A stretch of DNA of 64,000 bases from Paludibacterium yongneupense DSM 18731 (GTDB lineage Bacteria > Pseudomonadota > Gammaproteobacteria > Burkholderiales > Chromobacteriaceae): positions 78,623 through 142,622 of the forward strand of contig NZ_AUGZ01000013.1 of the NCBI RefSeq assembly GCF_000422925.1, given 5' to 3'. This document shows positions 8,935 through 17,912 of this stretch, piece by piece. Within the stretch, counting starts at the first letter, position 1. Every line of letters begins with the position of its first letter. Both the position numbers and the translations under genes were made by a program. A model generated the notes under the pieces. The model was not told the DNA's origin. It was given only the letters and a program-made list of their open reading frames with translations, and did not search any database.

Positions 8935-11358
8935 ATGGACAAGACCTGTTTTCACTGCGGACTTCCGATACCGGCCGGGGCCGACTTTCCCGTCCGCTCG
9001 GGGCATGACGAACACGCGAGCTGTTGCGCGGGCTGTCAGGCGGTGGCGCAAACGATTTTCGACGCCGGCCTGAGTGAATATTACGCCCATCGACGCGCAA
9101 GCAAAGCACCTGTCGATGTTTTACCCGATGATGTTTTACAGCAGCTACAGCTCTATGACGACGACACATTGCAAAAGAGCTTCGTCAGCGAAAGCGCCGG
9201 CGGCCGCGAAGCCGCGCTGATGCTGGAAGGCATCGTCTGTGCCGCCTGCGTCTGGCTGTGCGAACGACAGCTTTTGCGCCAACCCGGCGTGCTTGGGGTC
9301 GACATCAATTACAGCAGCCGTCGCGCACGCGTGCGCTGGGACCCGGCCGTGACGGGTCTAGGCCATCTGCTGCGAACCATCGCCGATCTCGGTTATCGCG
9401 CCCACCCCTACGATGCCAAACGCCTGGAAGACATCGACCAGCGCGAACGCAAACGGGCGCTCAACCGCCTCTGGGTCGCCGGCCTCTCGATGATGCAGGT
9501 CATGATGTACGCCGTGCCCATCTATCTGTCGGACGGGCACGACATGGAGACGCGCTTCCTGTGGATGCTGCATTGGGCCAGTTTTCTGCTGACGCTGCCG
9601 GTCATGGTGTTCTCGGCACAAACGTTCTATAGCGGCGCATGGCGCGAATGGAAATCGCGCCGCGTCGGGATGGACACCCCGGTGGTGCTGGGCATAGGCA
9701 CGTCCTTTGGCGCCAGTTGCTGGGCCCTGCTCGCCCATAATGCCCAAGGCGTCTACTTCGACTCGATATCGATGTTCGTGTTTCTTCTGCTCGGAGGACG
9801 CTACCTCGAGTCGCTCGCACGGCGCCGGGCGGGCGAAGCCAGCGAGAGTCTGATCAGGCTGGTACCGGCCTTCGTGCACAAGCTGCCCGGCTGGCCCGAC
9901 TCGACGCACAGCGAGGAAACGCCGCTCGCCGCACTCGGCATCGGAGACTGCGTTGTCGTGCGGCCGGGCGAAATCATTCCGATCGACGGTACGGTGCTGG
10001 AGGGGGTCAGCGCCAGCAACGAGGCCCTGATGAGCGGAGAAAGCCGGCCGGTCGACAAGGCGCCGGGGGCGTGCGTGATCGCAGGCAGCCTCAACTTGAG
10101 CAGTCCGCTGCTTGTCCGTACCGACGCCGTCGGTGAAGCGACGCGATTGGCCGGCATCGTGCGTCTGCTCGATCAGGCGCTCGCGCAGAAGCCGCGGCTC
10201 GCCCAACTGGCCAACCGCTTCGCGGCTGTCTTTGTCGCCATCCTGCTGCTCGCCGCACTGGCCAGCTTCCTGCTCTGGTTGCCGGTTTCCCCGCAGCGGG
10301 CGCTGTGGATCATGGTGTCGGTGCTGGTGGTGTCCTGCCCGTGCGCCTTATCGCTGGCCACCCCGGCCGCACTGACGGCCGCCGCCGGCCATCTCGCGCA
10401 ACGCGGCGTCCTGATTACCCGCGGCCACGCACTGGAAACCCTGGCCCAGGTCAGCGATGTGGTCTTCGACAAAACCGGCACGCTCAGCCACGGCAACATG
10501 GTTTTGCTCGACAGCTGGACGGCTGCGCCAGGGGCGCGGCTGTCCTTGCTCGCCCTGGCGCAGGCGCTGGAAACCGGCTCCGAACACCCGCTCGCGCGTG
10601 CCTTGCGCGCGGCGGCGACGCCGACGCGCCCGGCCGTGCAGTCGGTGCTCAACCACCCCGGCTACGGGGTGGAAGGCCGGGTCGACGGCCGCCTCTGGCG
10701 GCTGGGCCGCAGGGAATGGGTAGAACAGTTGTCGAGCGCCGCCCCGCCGCCGCCATGGCGTCCGGCCGACAGCATCGTGGCGCTGGGCGACACGAACGGC
10801 ATCGCCGCCCTGTTCGCCATCGGCGACAGCCTGCGCGATGACGCCGCAGGGGCAATCGCGGCGCTACGCGCCGCAGGGCTCAAGGTGCACCTTCTCAGCG
10901 GCGACGGGCAAGGCGCCGTCGAAGCGCTGGCCAGCCGGCTCGGCATCACCGACTGGCGCGCCGGCGCAACGCCGGAAGACAAGCTCGACTACATCGACGC
11001 GCTGCAAGGCGCGGGCGCCAGGGTCCTGATGCTGGGCGACGGCATCAACGATGCGCCGGTCCTCGCACGCGCCGACGTCTCGATCGCGATGGGCAGCGCC
11101 AGCGACGCCGCACGCTCTAGCGGCGACATGATCCTGATCAACGACCGATTGTCGCGCGTCGTCGAAGCCTGGGCGCTCGCACGCAAGACGCGACGGGTGA
11201 TACGCCAGAATCTGTGCTGGGCGGCGGCGTATAATCTGGTGGCCTTGCCGCTGGCCATGCTCGGCCATGTCACGCCATGGCTGGCCAGCCTGGGCATGAC
11301 CGCCAGCTCGCTGCTGGTCGTCTGCAATGCCCTCAGGCTCATTCGACGGGAACCATGA
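8935..11358 (+). CDS. ccoI: Cu(+)-exporting P1B-type ATPase for cbb3 oxidase assembly (CcoI/FixI)
   Basis: Slow copper-exporting ATPase that feeds copper to cytochrome cbb3 oxidase maturation. 807 residues. An N-terminal cysteine-rich metal-binding domain (CFHC 5-8, CCAGC 30-34) is typical of the CcoI/FixI group. Then come an HMA-like domain with C102xxC105, membrane helices, the transport motif CPC at 468-470, the phosphorylated Asp in DKTGT (D512) and the hinge GDGIND (702-706). The ATG at 8935 gives the family N-terminus; the in-frame extension to 8776 would overlap the divergent gene. Its ribosome site is weak. It overlaps ccoS. The oxidase genes ccoNOQP and ccoGH are not in the window. 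Confidence 0.94.
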   Translation: MDKTCFHCGLPIPAGADFPVRSGHDEHASCCAGCQAVAQTIFDAGLSEYYAHRRASKAPVDVLPDDVLQQLQLYDDDTLQKSFVSESAGGREAALMLEGIVCAACVWLCERQLLRQPGVLGVDINYSSRRARVRWDPAVTGLGHLLRTIADLGYRAHPYDAKRLEDIDQRERKRALNRLWVAGLSMMQVMMYAVPIYLSDGHDMETRFLWMLHWASFLLTLPVMVFSAQTFYSGAWREWKSRRVGMDTPVVLGIGTSFGASCWALLAHNAQGVYFDSISMFVFLLLGGRYLESLARRRAGEASESLIRLVPAFVHKLPGWPDSTHSEETPLAALGIGDCVVVRPGEIIPIDGTVLEGVSASNEALMSGESRPVDKAPGACVIAGSLNLSSPLLVRTDAVGEATRLAGIVRLLDQALAQKPRLAQLANRFAAVFVAILLLAALASFLLWLPVSPQRALWIMVSVLVVSCPCALSLATPAALTAAAGHLAQRGVLITRGHALETLAQVSDVVFDKTGTLSHGNMVLLDSWTAAPGARLSLLALAQALETGSEHPLARALRAAATPTRPAVQSVLNHPGYGVEGRVDGRLWRLGRREWVEQLSSAAPPPPWRPADSIVALGDTNGIAALFAIGDSLRDDAAGAIAALRAAGLKVHLLSGDGQGAVEALASRLGITDWRAGATPEDKLDYIDALQGAGARVLMLGDGINDAPVLARADVSIAMGSASDAARSSGDMILINDRLSRVVEAWALARKTRRVIRQNLCWAAAYNLVALPLAMLGHVTPWLASLGMTASSLLVVCNALRLIRREP

Positions 11359-11552
11359 TGGAAAGCCTCTACCTGCTGATTCCGCTCAGCATCGCCCTGA
11401 CCTTCGCCATCGGCGCGGTATTCTGGTGGGCGACGCGTTCGGGCCAGTTCGATGATCTGGAAGGTCCGGCGCACCGGATATTGATGGACGACGATAGCGT
11501 GCGACCGGAAAAGCGGACACGCGAAGCCGAGGACACGCCGCAAGACGACTGA
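11355..11552 (+). CDS. ccoS: cbb3-type cytochrome oxidase assembly protein CcoS
   Basis: Single-span membrane protein of about 65 residues needed for insertion of cofactors into the cbb3 oxidase. One helix (LYLLIPLSIALTFAIGAVFWW) is followed by the family hallmark GQFDDLEGPAHRILMDDD and a charged tail. Tandem ATG codons at 11355 and 11358 both overlap the ccoI stop (ATGATGA), so translation is coupled; either start is possible. A 12-bp hairpin covers the stop codon. Confidence 0.93.
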   Translation: MMESLYLLIPLSIALTFAIGAVFWWATRSGQFDDLEGPAHRILMDDDSVRPEKRTREAEDTPQDD

Positions 11553-11565
11553 ATCGTCTTGCGGC
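11537..11565. terminator. Perfect 12-bp hairpin at the ccoS stop, between convergent genes
   Basis: GCCGCAAGACGA (11537-11548), loop CTGAA, TCGTCTTGCGGC (11554-11565). It contains the ccoS stop codon in its loop and lies just before the end of the convergent chemoreceptor gene. There is no T-run on either strand, so it may act as a transcript-end stabiliser or a weak bidirectional terminator. Confidence 0.55.
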
Positions 11566-11573
11566 AGCCCCGT

Positions 11574-13190
11574 TCAGACCCGATAGTGCGACAGGGTCGC
11601 GATCTGGCTTTGCGCAAGCCGGTCCAGGCGCAGGGCGCTTTCCGCGGTCAGTTGCGCCGCCGCGCTCGACTCTTCCGACATCTGCGCCGTGTGTTCGACC
11701 TGCGCGGCAATAGTATTGCTCGCCACGCCCTGCTGCTGAATGGCCGACGATATTTCGCTGATGCTGCGGGTAGCCGATTCCGAGTTTTCGCCTATGCGCC
11801 TGATCGCACTGTCGGCATCGTCGGCGCGCGCCACGCCGGTTTCCACCAGTTGTTCTGCCGACTTCATCTGCATCGTCGCCTGTTGCGCACGGGCGACCAT
11901 ATTCTCTATGGTCCGCGATATCTCCTGCGTCGATTTGGCCGTGCGTTCGGCCAGCTTGCGCACCTCGTCCGCCACCACCGCGAAACCCCGGCCCTGCTCG
12001 CCCGCGCGCGCGGCTTCGATCGCGGCATTGAGCGCCAGCAGATTGGTCTGATCCGCGATATCGCGGATCACATTGATCACCGTGCTGACCTGCCCGCTTT
12101 CGGCTTCCAGTTCGTGAATGCCGGCAGCCGACGTTTTTACGACAGCCGAGATCTCGTGGATATCCTTGATGGTCTGCCCGATGATGGCAGAGCCTTCCTC
12201 CACCAGCTTTCCGGTCTCGGCGGCCCCCCCATGCGTGAGCCGGGCCTGATCGGCCACATGATTGATGCTGACCGTCATCTGCTCGACCGTGGCGGCCATA
12301 CTGGCCGCCGCCGAACTCTGGGCCGATGACGCGGTCGATACCTGACTCGCGGTTTGCGACAGTTGCTGCGAAGCATCGGCAACCTCGTTGGCACCTTCGA
12401 ACAGGACTCTCAGGCTCTGTTGCAAGTGCTCGAGCAGATTGTTGAACGCCGTCGCCGTTCGACCGATCTCATCGTTCCGTTCGACCGGCGCGCGCAAGGT
12501 AAAGTCCAGCGAGTGCTCGACCTGCTCGAGCGTGCCCTGAATGCCGGCCAGCCCCCCGCGGATCATGCGATAGAGGTAGGCGGCCAGCAGGCCCGTGGCG
12601 ACAAACGCGGCGACGATGATGACAACCGACAGAATCAGCGCCTGCCGGTATTGCTGCCGGTTTTCGCGTCCGACGGCGTCAGCCTGGTCGGTATTGAACG
12701 CGTAGTGGTTTTCCAGTGCGACATAGATCGCTTCGCTGGCAGCCTTGCCATCGACCAGAAGCAGCTTGACTGCGGCATCGCGGTTGCCGGACCGGAACAT
12801 CTGCAACGATCTGTCCCGCACTTCGCGATAGGCGCTCATCGCCGCCTTGTCCGCCTCCAGCAGCTTCTTGTCGGCATCATTGCTGATATCGTTGGCGAGA
12901 TAGTCGGCCATGACGGCATCGAATTGGCGATCCGCTTTATCGATAGCCGCTTTCGATTCTGTCCGCGTCCCCTCGTCCGGCGCCACCTCGTACTTCAGGG
13001 CCGAGACACGGATACTGGTCAAGGCGCGCTGCGCATCGGCCATGACCTTCAAGCTGGACAGAGTATTGGTCTGCACATAATCGAAGCGTGCCTGCGCAAG
13101 CTGCAACGCCCAGATCCCGTAGCCGCCGACCAGGAGCATCGCCCCGAGGGCGATAGAAAGGGTAATCAAGAGTCTTTTCGTAATAGTCAT
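11574..13190 (-). CDS. Methyl-accepting chemotaxis protein, 4HB-type sensor
   Basis: Transmembrane chemoreceptor of 538 residues. TM1 about 7-27, a periplasmic helical bundle of about 160 residues (4HB_MCP type), TM2 about 188-210, then HAMP ([18 protein letters not shown]...). The cytoplasmic hairpin has the conserved tip [30 protein letters not shown] and [11 protein letters not shown]. There is no C-terminal CheR-tethering pentapeptide (it ends LSHYRV). Ligand unknown. It has the same length and architecture as the receptor at 29935-31551, so the two are paralogs. An AraC regulator lies 88 bp upstream on the same strand. No sigma-28 promoter was recognised before it. Confidence 0.92.
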   Translation of the reverse strand: MTITKRLLITLSIALGAMLLVGGYGIWALQLAQARFDYVQTNTLSSLKVMADAQRALTSIRVSALKYEVAPDEGTRTESKAAIDKADRQFDAVMADYLANDISNDADKKLLEADKAAMSAYREVRDRSLQMFRSGNRDAAVKLLLVDGKAASEAIYVALENHYAFNTDQADAVGRENRQQYRQALILSVVIIVAAFVATGLLAAYLYRMIRGGLAGIQGTLEQVEHSLDFTLRAPVERNDEIGRTATAFNNLLEHLQQSLRVLFEGANEVADASQQLSQTASQVSTASSAQSSAAASMAATVEQMTVSINHVADQARLTHGGAAETGKLVEEGSAIIGQTIKDIHEISAVVKTSAAGIHELEAESGQVSTVINVIRDIADQTNLLALNAAIEAARAGEQGRGFAVVADEVRKLAERTAKSTQEISRTIENMVARAQQATMQMKSAEQLVETGVARADDADSAIRRIGENSESATRSISEISSAIQQQGVASNTIAAQVEHTAQMSEESSAAAQLTAESALRLDRLAQSQIATLSHYRV

Positions 13191-13278
13191 AGTCTTCCGC
13201 TTTACTGCCTTTTCTGTTTTCGGTGTCTGATGTGCCGGTTCATATCCGTCATGTGATATTCAAATATCGTTTCCTTAT

Positions 13279-14094
13279 TCAGCGTTCACGGTCGCGCAAG
13301 GTCGTTGGCGAAAACCCGAAGCGTTGTTTGAAGATCATTGAGAAATGGGAGGGCGACTCATAGCCGACAAGCTGCGCAATGCGATTGACAGATTGCGTCG
13401 TCGACTGCAGCAATTTGAGTGCCGATGACATGCGTATATCGGTCACGATTTCAACGACGGATGTATTCTCGCTGGCCAGCTTGCGCCGCAGCGTTGCCTC
13501 GCTCATCGCGAAGGCGGCGGCAATCGTCGCTGCGTTCCACTCCATCGCGGCATTGTTCTCGATATGCCGTCGTATTCTGACATTCAGGGTCGGCTCTTTT
13601 TCAGGCCTGAAACACGCGCCGCTCTCGCTGAGCCAGAGCAATAGCTCGCTTGCCTGGTGACGGGCGATACGCAAGGGCACCGTCTTGTCGGCGATGGCAT
13701 TCAGAGCGGTATCGAATGACCGGACCAGGGCGGGGGAAACCGCGGGGATGTGCAAAGCCGATCCGATTTCCGGCCGGCCGGCATTCGTCTCCGCATGACT
13801 CGCTATCAGGCTGCTGTCGAAGGCGATGCTGCTGGAACAGTGCCTGCCCCCCGCCCCCGCCCTGTTCACCACATCGACGGACTGGCGTCCGGCGACGGCG
13901 ACGGCCTCCCCCTGGCGAATCAGATATTCCCCTCCGGAAAGGCTCAATTTCTTCGTCCCGTGCCGGATTAGCGTCAGCACGGGTTGCTCGATGTAGACCC
14001 TTCTGATTTCGATGTTTTCATGCTGATAAACGTAGATCCCCGTCCCAACGCCTTCGCGAACCACCCGGTCTCTTGCCTTTGGTATTGTTTCCAT
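13279..14094 (-). CDS. AraC-family transcriptional regulator
   Basis: Product of 271 residues. The C-terminal ~95 residues hold two helix-turn-helix units typical of AraC/XylS proteins (AATIAAAFAMSEATLRRKLASENTS and VNRIAQLVGYESPSHFSMIFKQRFGFSP). The N-terminal ~165 residues are an unassigned effector or dimerisation domain that looks cupin-like (LIRHGTKKLSLSGGEYLIRQGEAVAV). It lies upstream of, and on the same strand as, a chemoreceptor gene (88-bp gap) and next to a 400-bp non-coding, AT-richer region, which is the likely site of its own promoter. Target genes cannot be named from sequence. Confidence 0.88.
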   Translation of the reverse strand: METIPKARDRVVREGVGTGIYVYQHENIEIRRVYIEQPVLTLIRHGTKKLSLSGGEYLIRQGEAVAVAGRQSVDVVNRAGAGGRHCSSSIAFDSSLIASHAETNAGRPEIGSALHIPAVSPALVRSFDTALNAIADKTVPLRIARHQASELLLWLSESGACFRPEKEPTLNVRIRRHIENNAAMEWNAATIAAAFAMSEATLRRKLASENTSVVEIVTDIRMSSALKLLQSTTQSVNRIAQLVGYESPSHFSMIFKQRFGFSPTTLRDRER

Positions 14095-14501
14095 ACGCTA
14101 CCGAACAATCTATAAATCGCTAAAAATTCTCCATCTAGCATTCGGCGCGACCAACACCGGGATTGAAGCTTTATTAAGTGAACTGATTTTCAACAGCAAG
14201 GCGGTGTCGCTATGCAATACGACCGGAAGCGCATTCTCTCATTTCAATGCAGAATGCAATGCCAGCGAAAGCGGCCTCCCCCCTGCTGCCGCGACCTGGC
14301 GTCACTCGAACAGAGCGGCATTCTATTTTTTGAATACACAAAGATGCCTTATTAATCATCTAGGTTAATATTCAATATGCCTTGAGGATATCATTAGCGA
14401 TAAACACCGCCTGTCGATATCCAATCAACATTCATCGATATCTGGTCATTCTGAGGAGAAGAAGGGGGGCGTGCGCGCGGGACAGGTGCACCAGGGCATG
14501 C
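14095..14501. other. Non-coding region, 407 bp, AT-richer
   Basis: No supported gene. It is lower in GC than its surroundings, consistent with a promoter region for the leftward AraC gene. It contains TCGATATC twice as a direct repeat (14414-14421 and 14435-14442), spaced 21 bp start to start, and a further GATATC-like site about 30 bp to the left. I see no terminator for the GNAT gene that ends at 14502. Confidence 0.5.
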
Positions 14502-15254
14502 TCAGTTGAGCGATGGGGCGCGCCGGTACCAATAGCGGTAAGCCGCGCCGAAGCCCAGCGCGCGGTAGAGCGCCATCGCCGGGGCGTTGGCGGCAATGCA
14601 TTGCAAGTAGGCGTGCCGTGCGCCGAACTCCCGTCCGGCCTGCAACAAGCCGGAGAGCAGCGCACGGGCGCAGCCCTGCCGCCGCGCGGCAGGAGCGGTC
14701 ACCAGATCGAACACCCCCACCCACTCGCCGTCCGGCACGGCCAGCCCCAGCGCCGCGATATCCCCATCCCGGACCAGAGCCCCCCAGACGGCAGGTCCCG
14801 GCAAACGGCGCAACAGAGCGGCGTGGATGGCAAGACGATCGGCAGTGTCGTCGGCAAGAAGCGCCCGGCGCGCGAGCCAGTCTTCACGTTCAAGCAGGAG
14901 CAGTCCGCAAGCCGGTGCGGCCACACCGGCGACGTCGCGCCATAGCACCCAGCTCGGGTCCAGCCGCTCGAAACCCCGTGCGGCGAGCCCGGCATCGAGA
15001 CCGGCCTCGTGTTCGAGCCCGGTCAGGCGCACCGTCAGCGCACTGCCTTGAGCGGCAAAGAGCGCACCGGCCAGCCGCAGACGTTCATCCAGGGGCGTCT
15101 GCGGCACACCGATCGGATAGGCGGCATTCGCCCGCTTCGGCCCGCCGCCCGACAAACGCAGCAACCAGCCATCGAGCTCATGACTTTCGCGCGCCGGCAA
15201 TGCGGCCAGGGCCGCGCGTTCCAGGCAGGCGCGCCAGGCAGCATCATCCGTCAT
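14502..15254 (-). CDS. GNAT-family N-acetyltransferase
   Basis: Product of 250 residues with the acetyl-CoA site near the C-terminus: VTAPAARRQGCARALLSGLL (motif A, R/QxxGxA) and NAPAMALYRALGF (motif B). The first ~120 residues form a second, degenerate acetyltransferase-like half (GWLLRLSGGGPKRANAAYP), as seen in tandem-GNAT proteins. Substrate unknown. The ATG at 15254 overlaps the stop of the upstream HAAS gene (ATGA), so it is translationally coupled as the last gene of a padR-HAAS-GNAT operon. Earlier in-frame starts would run into the upstream gene. Confidence 0.85.
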   Translation of the reverse strand: MTDDAAWRACLERAALAALPARESHELDGWLLRLSGGGPKRANAAYPIGVPQTPLDERLRLAGALFAAQGSALTVRLTGLEHEAGLDAGLAARGFERLDPSWVLWRDVAGVAAPACGLLLLEREDWLARRALLADDTADRLAIHAALLRRLPGPAVWGALVRDGDIAALGLAVPDGEWVGVFDLVTAPAARRQGCARALLSGLLQAGREFGARHAYLQCIAANAPAMALYRALGFGAAYRYWYRRAPSLN

Positions 15255-16069
15255 TGCGCCCCCCTGATCACCTCGAGCTGCATGCGCGCCAGCGCGATCA
15301 AACCTCGCCAGCTCAAACGCATCACCCACACCCCTATGCCCAGTCCGAGCACGCCGAGCAGCAATAGCACGAGACCGACACTGAGCACCGCCGCCGGCCC
15401 GGCCCACGGCTTGAGCACGCCGAGCGTGACCACATTGCCGTCGCCCGTCATTTCCATGCGGCTGACCGTGCCATCGCTCGCACGTTCGACCCGGACCGAA
15501 CCGCGCGCGTCGCTGGCGACGATGCGGGTCGAGCCGGTCAGCGGGTCACGGTGAATCACCACCTCGTCGCCCCGCGCGCTGTGTATGGTCAGCTCGGGAG
15601 GCTGGGCGCCCAGGAACCACGGGCCTTCCCCGCTATCGTTGATGGTCACGCCCTCCAGTGCCGGCCAGCCGAACACGGCGTGGCTGGCCCAGCCCCCGGT
15701 CAGTAGCAGACCGCAGGTCAGGACGATGCCGGCGGCGCAGGTCAGCGCGGACAGAATGGACAGATAGATCAGCACCGGCACCGCCAATACGGCATTCAGA
15801 ACGCCGAGCCCGGCCAGTGCCACCAGCAAGCGCCACAGATTGAAGGGCGTCTTGCGCGTGTCCCATGCCTTCATCCGGCGCTGGGCGGTCAGCTCCCGCG
15901 CGAGCCGTGCCGGATCGCCGAGGCCCGCGGCCAGATCTTCCTCGCTGCGCCCGGCGGCGATGCCGTCGTCGAAATAGCTGTGGTAATCGGCCAGAATTTC
16001 GTCGCGCTCGGCCGCCGACAACGCCGCAAGCGCGGTGGAAAGCTGGCGGATGAAGTCATCCCTTTTCAT
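15251..16069 (-). CDS. HAAS/DUF1700-domain membrane protein
   Basis: Product of 272 residues. Residues 1-60 form the helical HAAS signalling domain (MKRDDFIRQLSTALAALSAAERDEILADYHSYFDDGIAAGRSEEDLAAGLGDP), which usually accompanies PadR-type regulators. Then hydrophobic helices (about 80-105 and 108-130), a beta-rich extracytoplasmic segment with repeats resembling putative-adhesin sheets (TIHSARGDEVVIHRDPLTGSTRIVAS), and a final helix (AVLSVGLVLLLLGVLGLGIGVWVM). By family association it may bind or modulate the PadR protein encoded just upstream. Overlaps both neighbours by ATGA. Confidence 0.85.
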   Translation of the reverse strand: MKRDDFIRQLSTALAALSAAERDEILADYHSYFDDGIAAGRSEEDLAAGLGDPARLARELTAQRRMKAWDTRKTPFNLWRLLVALAGLGVLNAVLAVPVLIYLSILSALTCAAGIVLTCGLLLTGGWASHAVFGWPALEGVTINDSGEGPWFLGAQPPELTIHSARGDEVVIHRDPLTGSTRIVASDARGSVRVERASDGTVSRMEMTGDGNVVTLGVLKPWAGPAAVLSVGLVLLLLGVLGLGIGVWVMRLSWRGLIALARMQLEVIRGAQ

Positions 16070-16407
16070 ATCGCGTCCCCTTCGCGCTCTACGGCATCGT
16101 CAGGCCGCAGGGCGCGATTGATTTCATCGACAAACTCTATCCATTCCCGTTTCATCTGCACCAGCGCCAGACGTCCGGCCCCGGTCAGGGCGTAGTAGCG
16201 CCGCGCCGGACCGGACGTCGATTCCAGCAGGTAGGTCGCGACCAGGGCGTCGGCCTGCAGTCGGCGCATCAGCGGGTAAACCGTCCCTTCGCTGATATCC
16301 ATGCATCGCGCCAGACGCCCGACCAGCGCGTAAACATAGCTGTCGCCCCCTTCCAGCAGGGCCAGCACACACATTTCCAGAGCGCCTTTGCGTAACTGGG
16401 TCTTCAT
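16066..16407 (-). CDS. PadR-family transcriptional repressor
   Basis: Winged-helix regulator of 113 residues. LRKGALEMCVLALLEGGDSYVYALVGRLA and ISEGTVYPLMRRLQADALVATYLLESTSGPARRYYALTGAGR give the characteristic PadR fold, with the wing motif RRYYALT. The C-terminal helix for dimerisation is short. First gene of the operon with the HAAS and GNAT genes; the stop overlaps the HAAS start. The ATG at 16407 is preferred to an in-frame start at 16494, which would lie inside the promoter. Probably autoregulated. Confidence 0.92.
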   Translation of the reverse strand: MKTQLRKGALEMCVLALLEGGDSYVYALVGRLARCMDISEGTVYPLMRRLQADALVATYLLESTSGPARRYYALTGAGRLALVQMKREWIEFVDEINRALRPDDAVEREGDAI

Positions 16408-16466
16408 CGCAGTTCTCTCGCGGCGGCGGGACACGGGGTGACCACCTATCCGCCGAATACGACCCC

Positions 16467-16494
16467 AGTATAGGCCATATACTGTGTTATACAA
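16467..16494 (-). promoter_or_regulatory. Putative promoter of the padR operon with an internal TATA dyad
   Basis: On the minus strand: -35 TTGTAT (16494-16489), 16-nt spacer, -10 TATACT (16472-16467, five of six consensus). The spacer and -35 carry TATA-N6-TATA symmetry, a plausible autoregulatory PadR site. The prediction is by eye. Confidence 0.45.
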
Positions 16495-16585
16495 ACTAGC
16501 TGATAAAACCCATGCCGACGGATAGTCTGGCCGCCGGCCCGTTTATCCGTTAGCATGCCAGCTATCATCCGGTCGGAATCCTCCC

Positions 16586-17887
16586 GTGCACGCTGCCTTT
16601 TCCTTCTTTGCGACACGTCGCTTTCTGCCCTTGTTCGGCACCCAGTTCCTCGGTGCGTTCAACGACAATCTACTGAAAACGGCCATCGTGGTATTGGTCA
16701 GCTTCCGTGGTCTGCATCTTGCCGGCCTGTCGCCTGCCCTGCTCGTCAATCTGGCCGCCGGCATTTTCATCCTGCCGTTTTTCCTGTTCTCGGCGAGCGC
16801 CGGCAAGGTCGCCGAACGCTTCGACAAGGCGAGGCTTGCGCGCTTGATCAAACAAGTCGAAATCGGGATCATGCTGATCGCTGGCGCCGGTTTCTATCTG
16901 AACAGTGCCGGCCTGTTGTTCAGCGCACTGTTCTTGATGGGCGTCCACTCCACCTTCTTCGGCCCGATCAAGTATTCGGTTTTGCCGCAGTACCTGGGCG
17001 AGCACGAATTGGTCGGCGGCAACGGTCTGATCGAAATGGGCACGTTTCTCGCCATACTGATCGGCCAGATCGGCGGCAGTCTGATGGTGCAGTCCGGCCC
17101 TGCGCTCTCGATGCTCATGCTGCTGCTGTGCGCGATCGCCGGTTACGCCTCCAGCCGGCACATGCCGGCCGTGGCGCCAACCGCGCCGGGCTTGCGGCTG
17201 TCCGCGAATATATGGCGCGACTCGACCGAACTGCTCGGCCGGGCCTGGCGCATGCCGGATGTGCGCTCGGCCATCATGGGTATTTCATGGTTCTGGTTAA
17301 TGGGCGCAGTCTATACCACGCAACTGCCGACGTTTACCCACGACCACCTCGGCGGCAACGCGGATGTCTACACCCTGCTGCTGGCCTTGTTTTCGATTGG
17401 CATCGGGCTCGGTTCCATGCTGTGCGCGAAGTTATCCGACGGCGAGCTGCAACTGGGTCTGGTCCTGCTCGGAGGTGCCGGAATGACCCTGGCCGGTCTG
17501 GATCTGGGATTGTCACGGCTCGAAGCCTGGCATGGCGCGTTGCAGACCGTGCCGCAGTTCCTGCATGGCTTCGCCGCCTGGCGCGCGCTGGTCGACGTCG
17601 GGTTGCTCGGCTTCTTCGGCGGCTTCTTCACCGTCCCGCTCTATACCTGGCTGCAAACGGCGAGCCCGGCCGAATTCCGTTCGCAGGCCATCGCAGCCAA
17701 CAATATCGTCAACGGCTGCTATATGGTGCTATCGGCGCTGGCCGCCGCGTTGTTGCTGCTAGTTTTCCATACCATCGCGCTGCTATTTGTCATCGCCTCG
17801 ATCGCCAATGTCGTGGCACTCGGCCACCTCGCCTGGCGTGCGCCTCGCCTCTGGCGCGATCGCTTTGCCTGGATCGCTCGCCGCTGA
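16586..17887 (+). CDS. MFS transporter, LplT (lysophospholipid)-like
   Basis: Major-facilitator protein of 433 residues with about 12 membrane helices. The N-terminus FLPLFGTQFLGAFNDNLLKTAIVVLV is the signature of LplT and of the transporter half of MFS-PlsC (Aas) fusions, which flip lysophospholipids to the cytosolic face for re-acylation. Also present are FFGPIKYSVLPQYLGEHELVGGNGLIEMGTF and SQAIAANNIVNGCYMV. No acyltransferase domain follows, so this is the stand-alone type. The start is the GTG at 16586, with a weak ribosome site; no closer ATG fits. Divergent from the padR operon, with 178 bp between starts. Confidence 0.85.
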   Translation: MHAAFSFFATRRFLPLFGTQFLGAFNDNLLKTAIVVLVSFRGLHLAGLSPALLVNLAAGIFILPFFLFSASAGKVAERFDKARLARLIKQVEIGIMLIAGAGFYLNSAGLLFSALFLMGVHSTFFGPIKYSVLPQYLGEHELVGGNGLIEMGTFLAILIGQIGGSLMVQSGPALSMLMLLLCAIAGYASSRHMPAVAPTAPGLRLSANIWRDSTELLGRAWRMPDVRSAIMGISWFWLMGAVYTTQLPTFTHDHLGGNADVYTLLLALFSIGIGLGSMLCAKLSDGELQLGLVLLGGAGMTLAGLDLGLSRLEAWHGALQTVPQFLHGFAAWRALVDVGLLGFFGGFFTVPLYTWLQTASPAEFRSQAIAANNIVNGCYMVLSALAAALLLLVFHTIALLFVIASIANVVALGHLAWRAPRLWRDRFAWIARR

Positions 17888-17912
17888 CGGCAACGCGCGG
17901 GCCGGTATGGCA

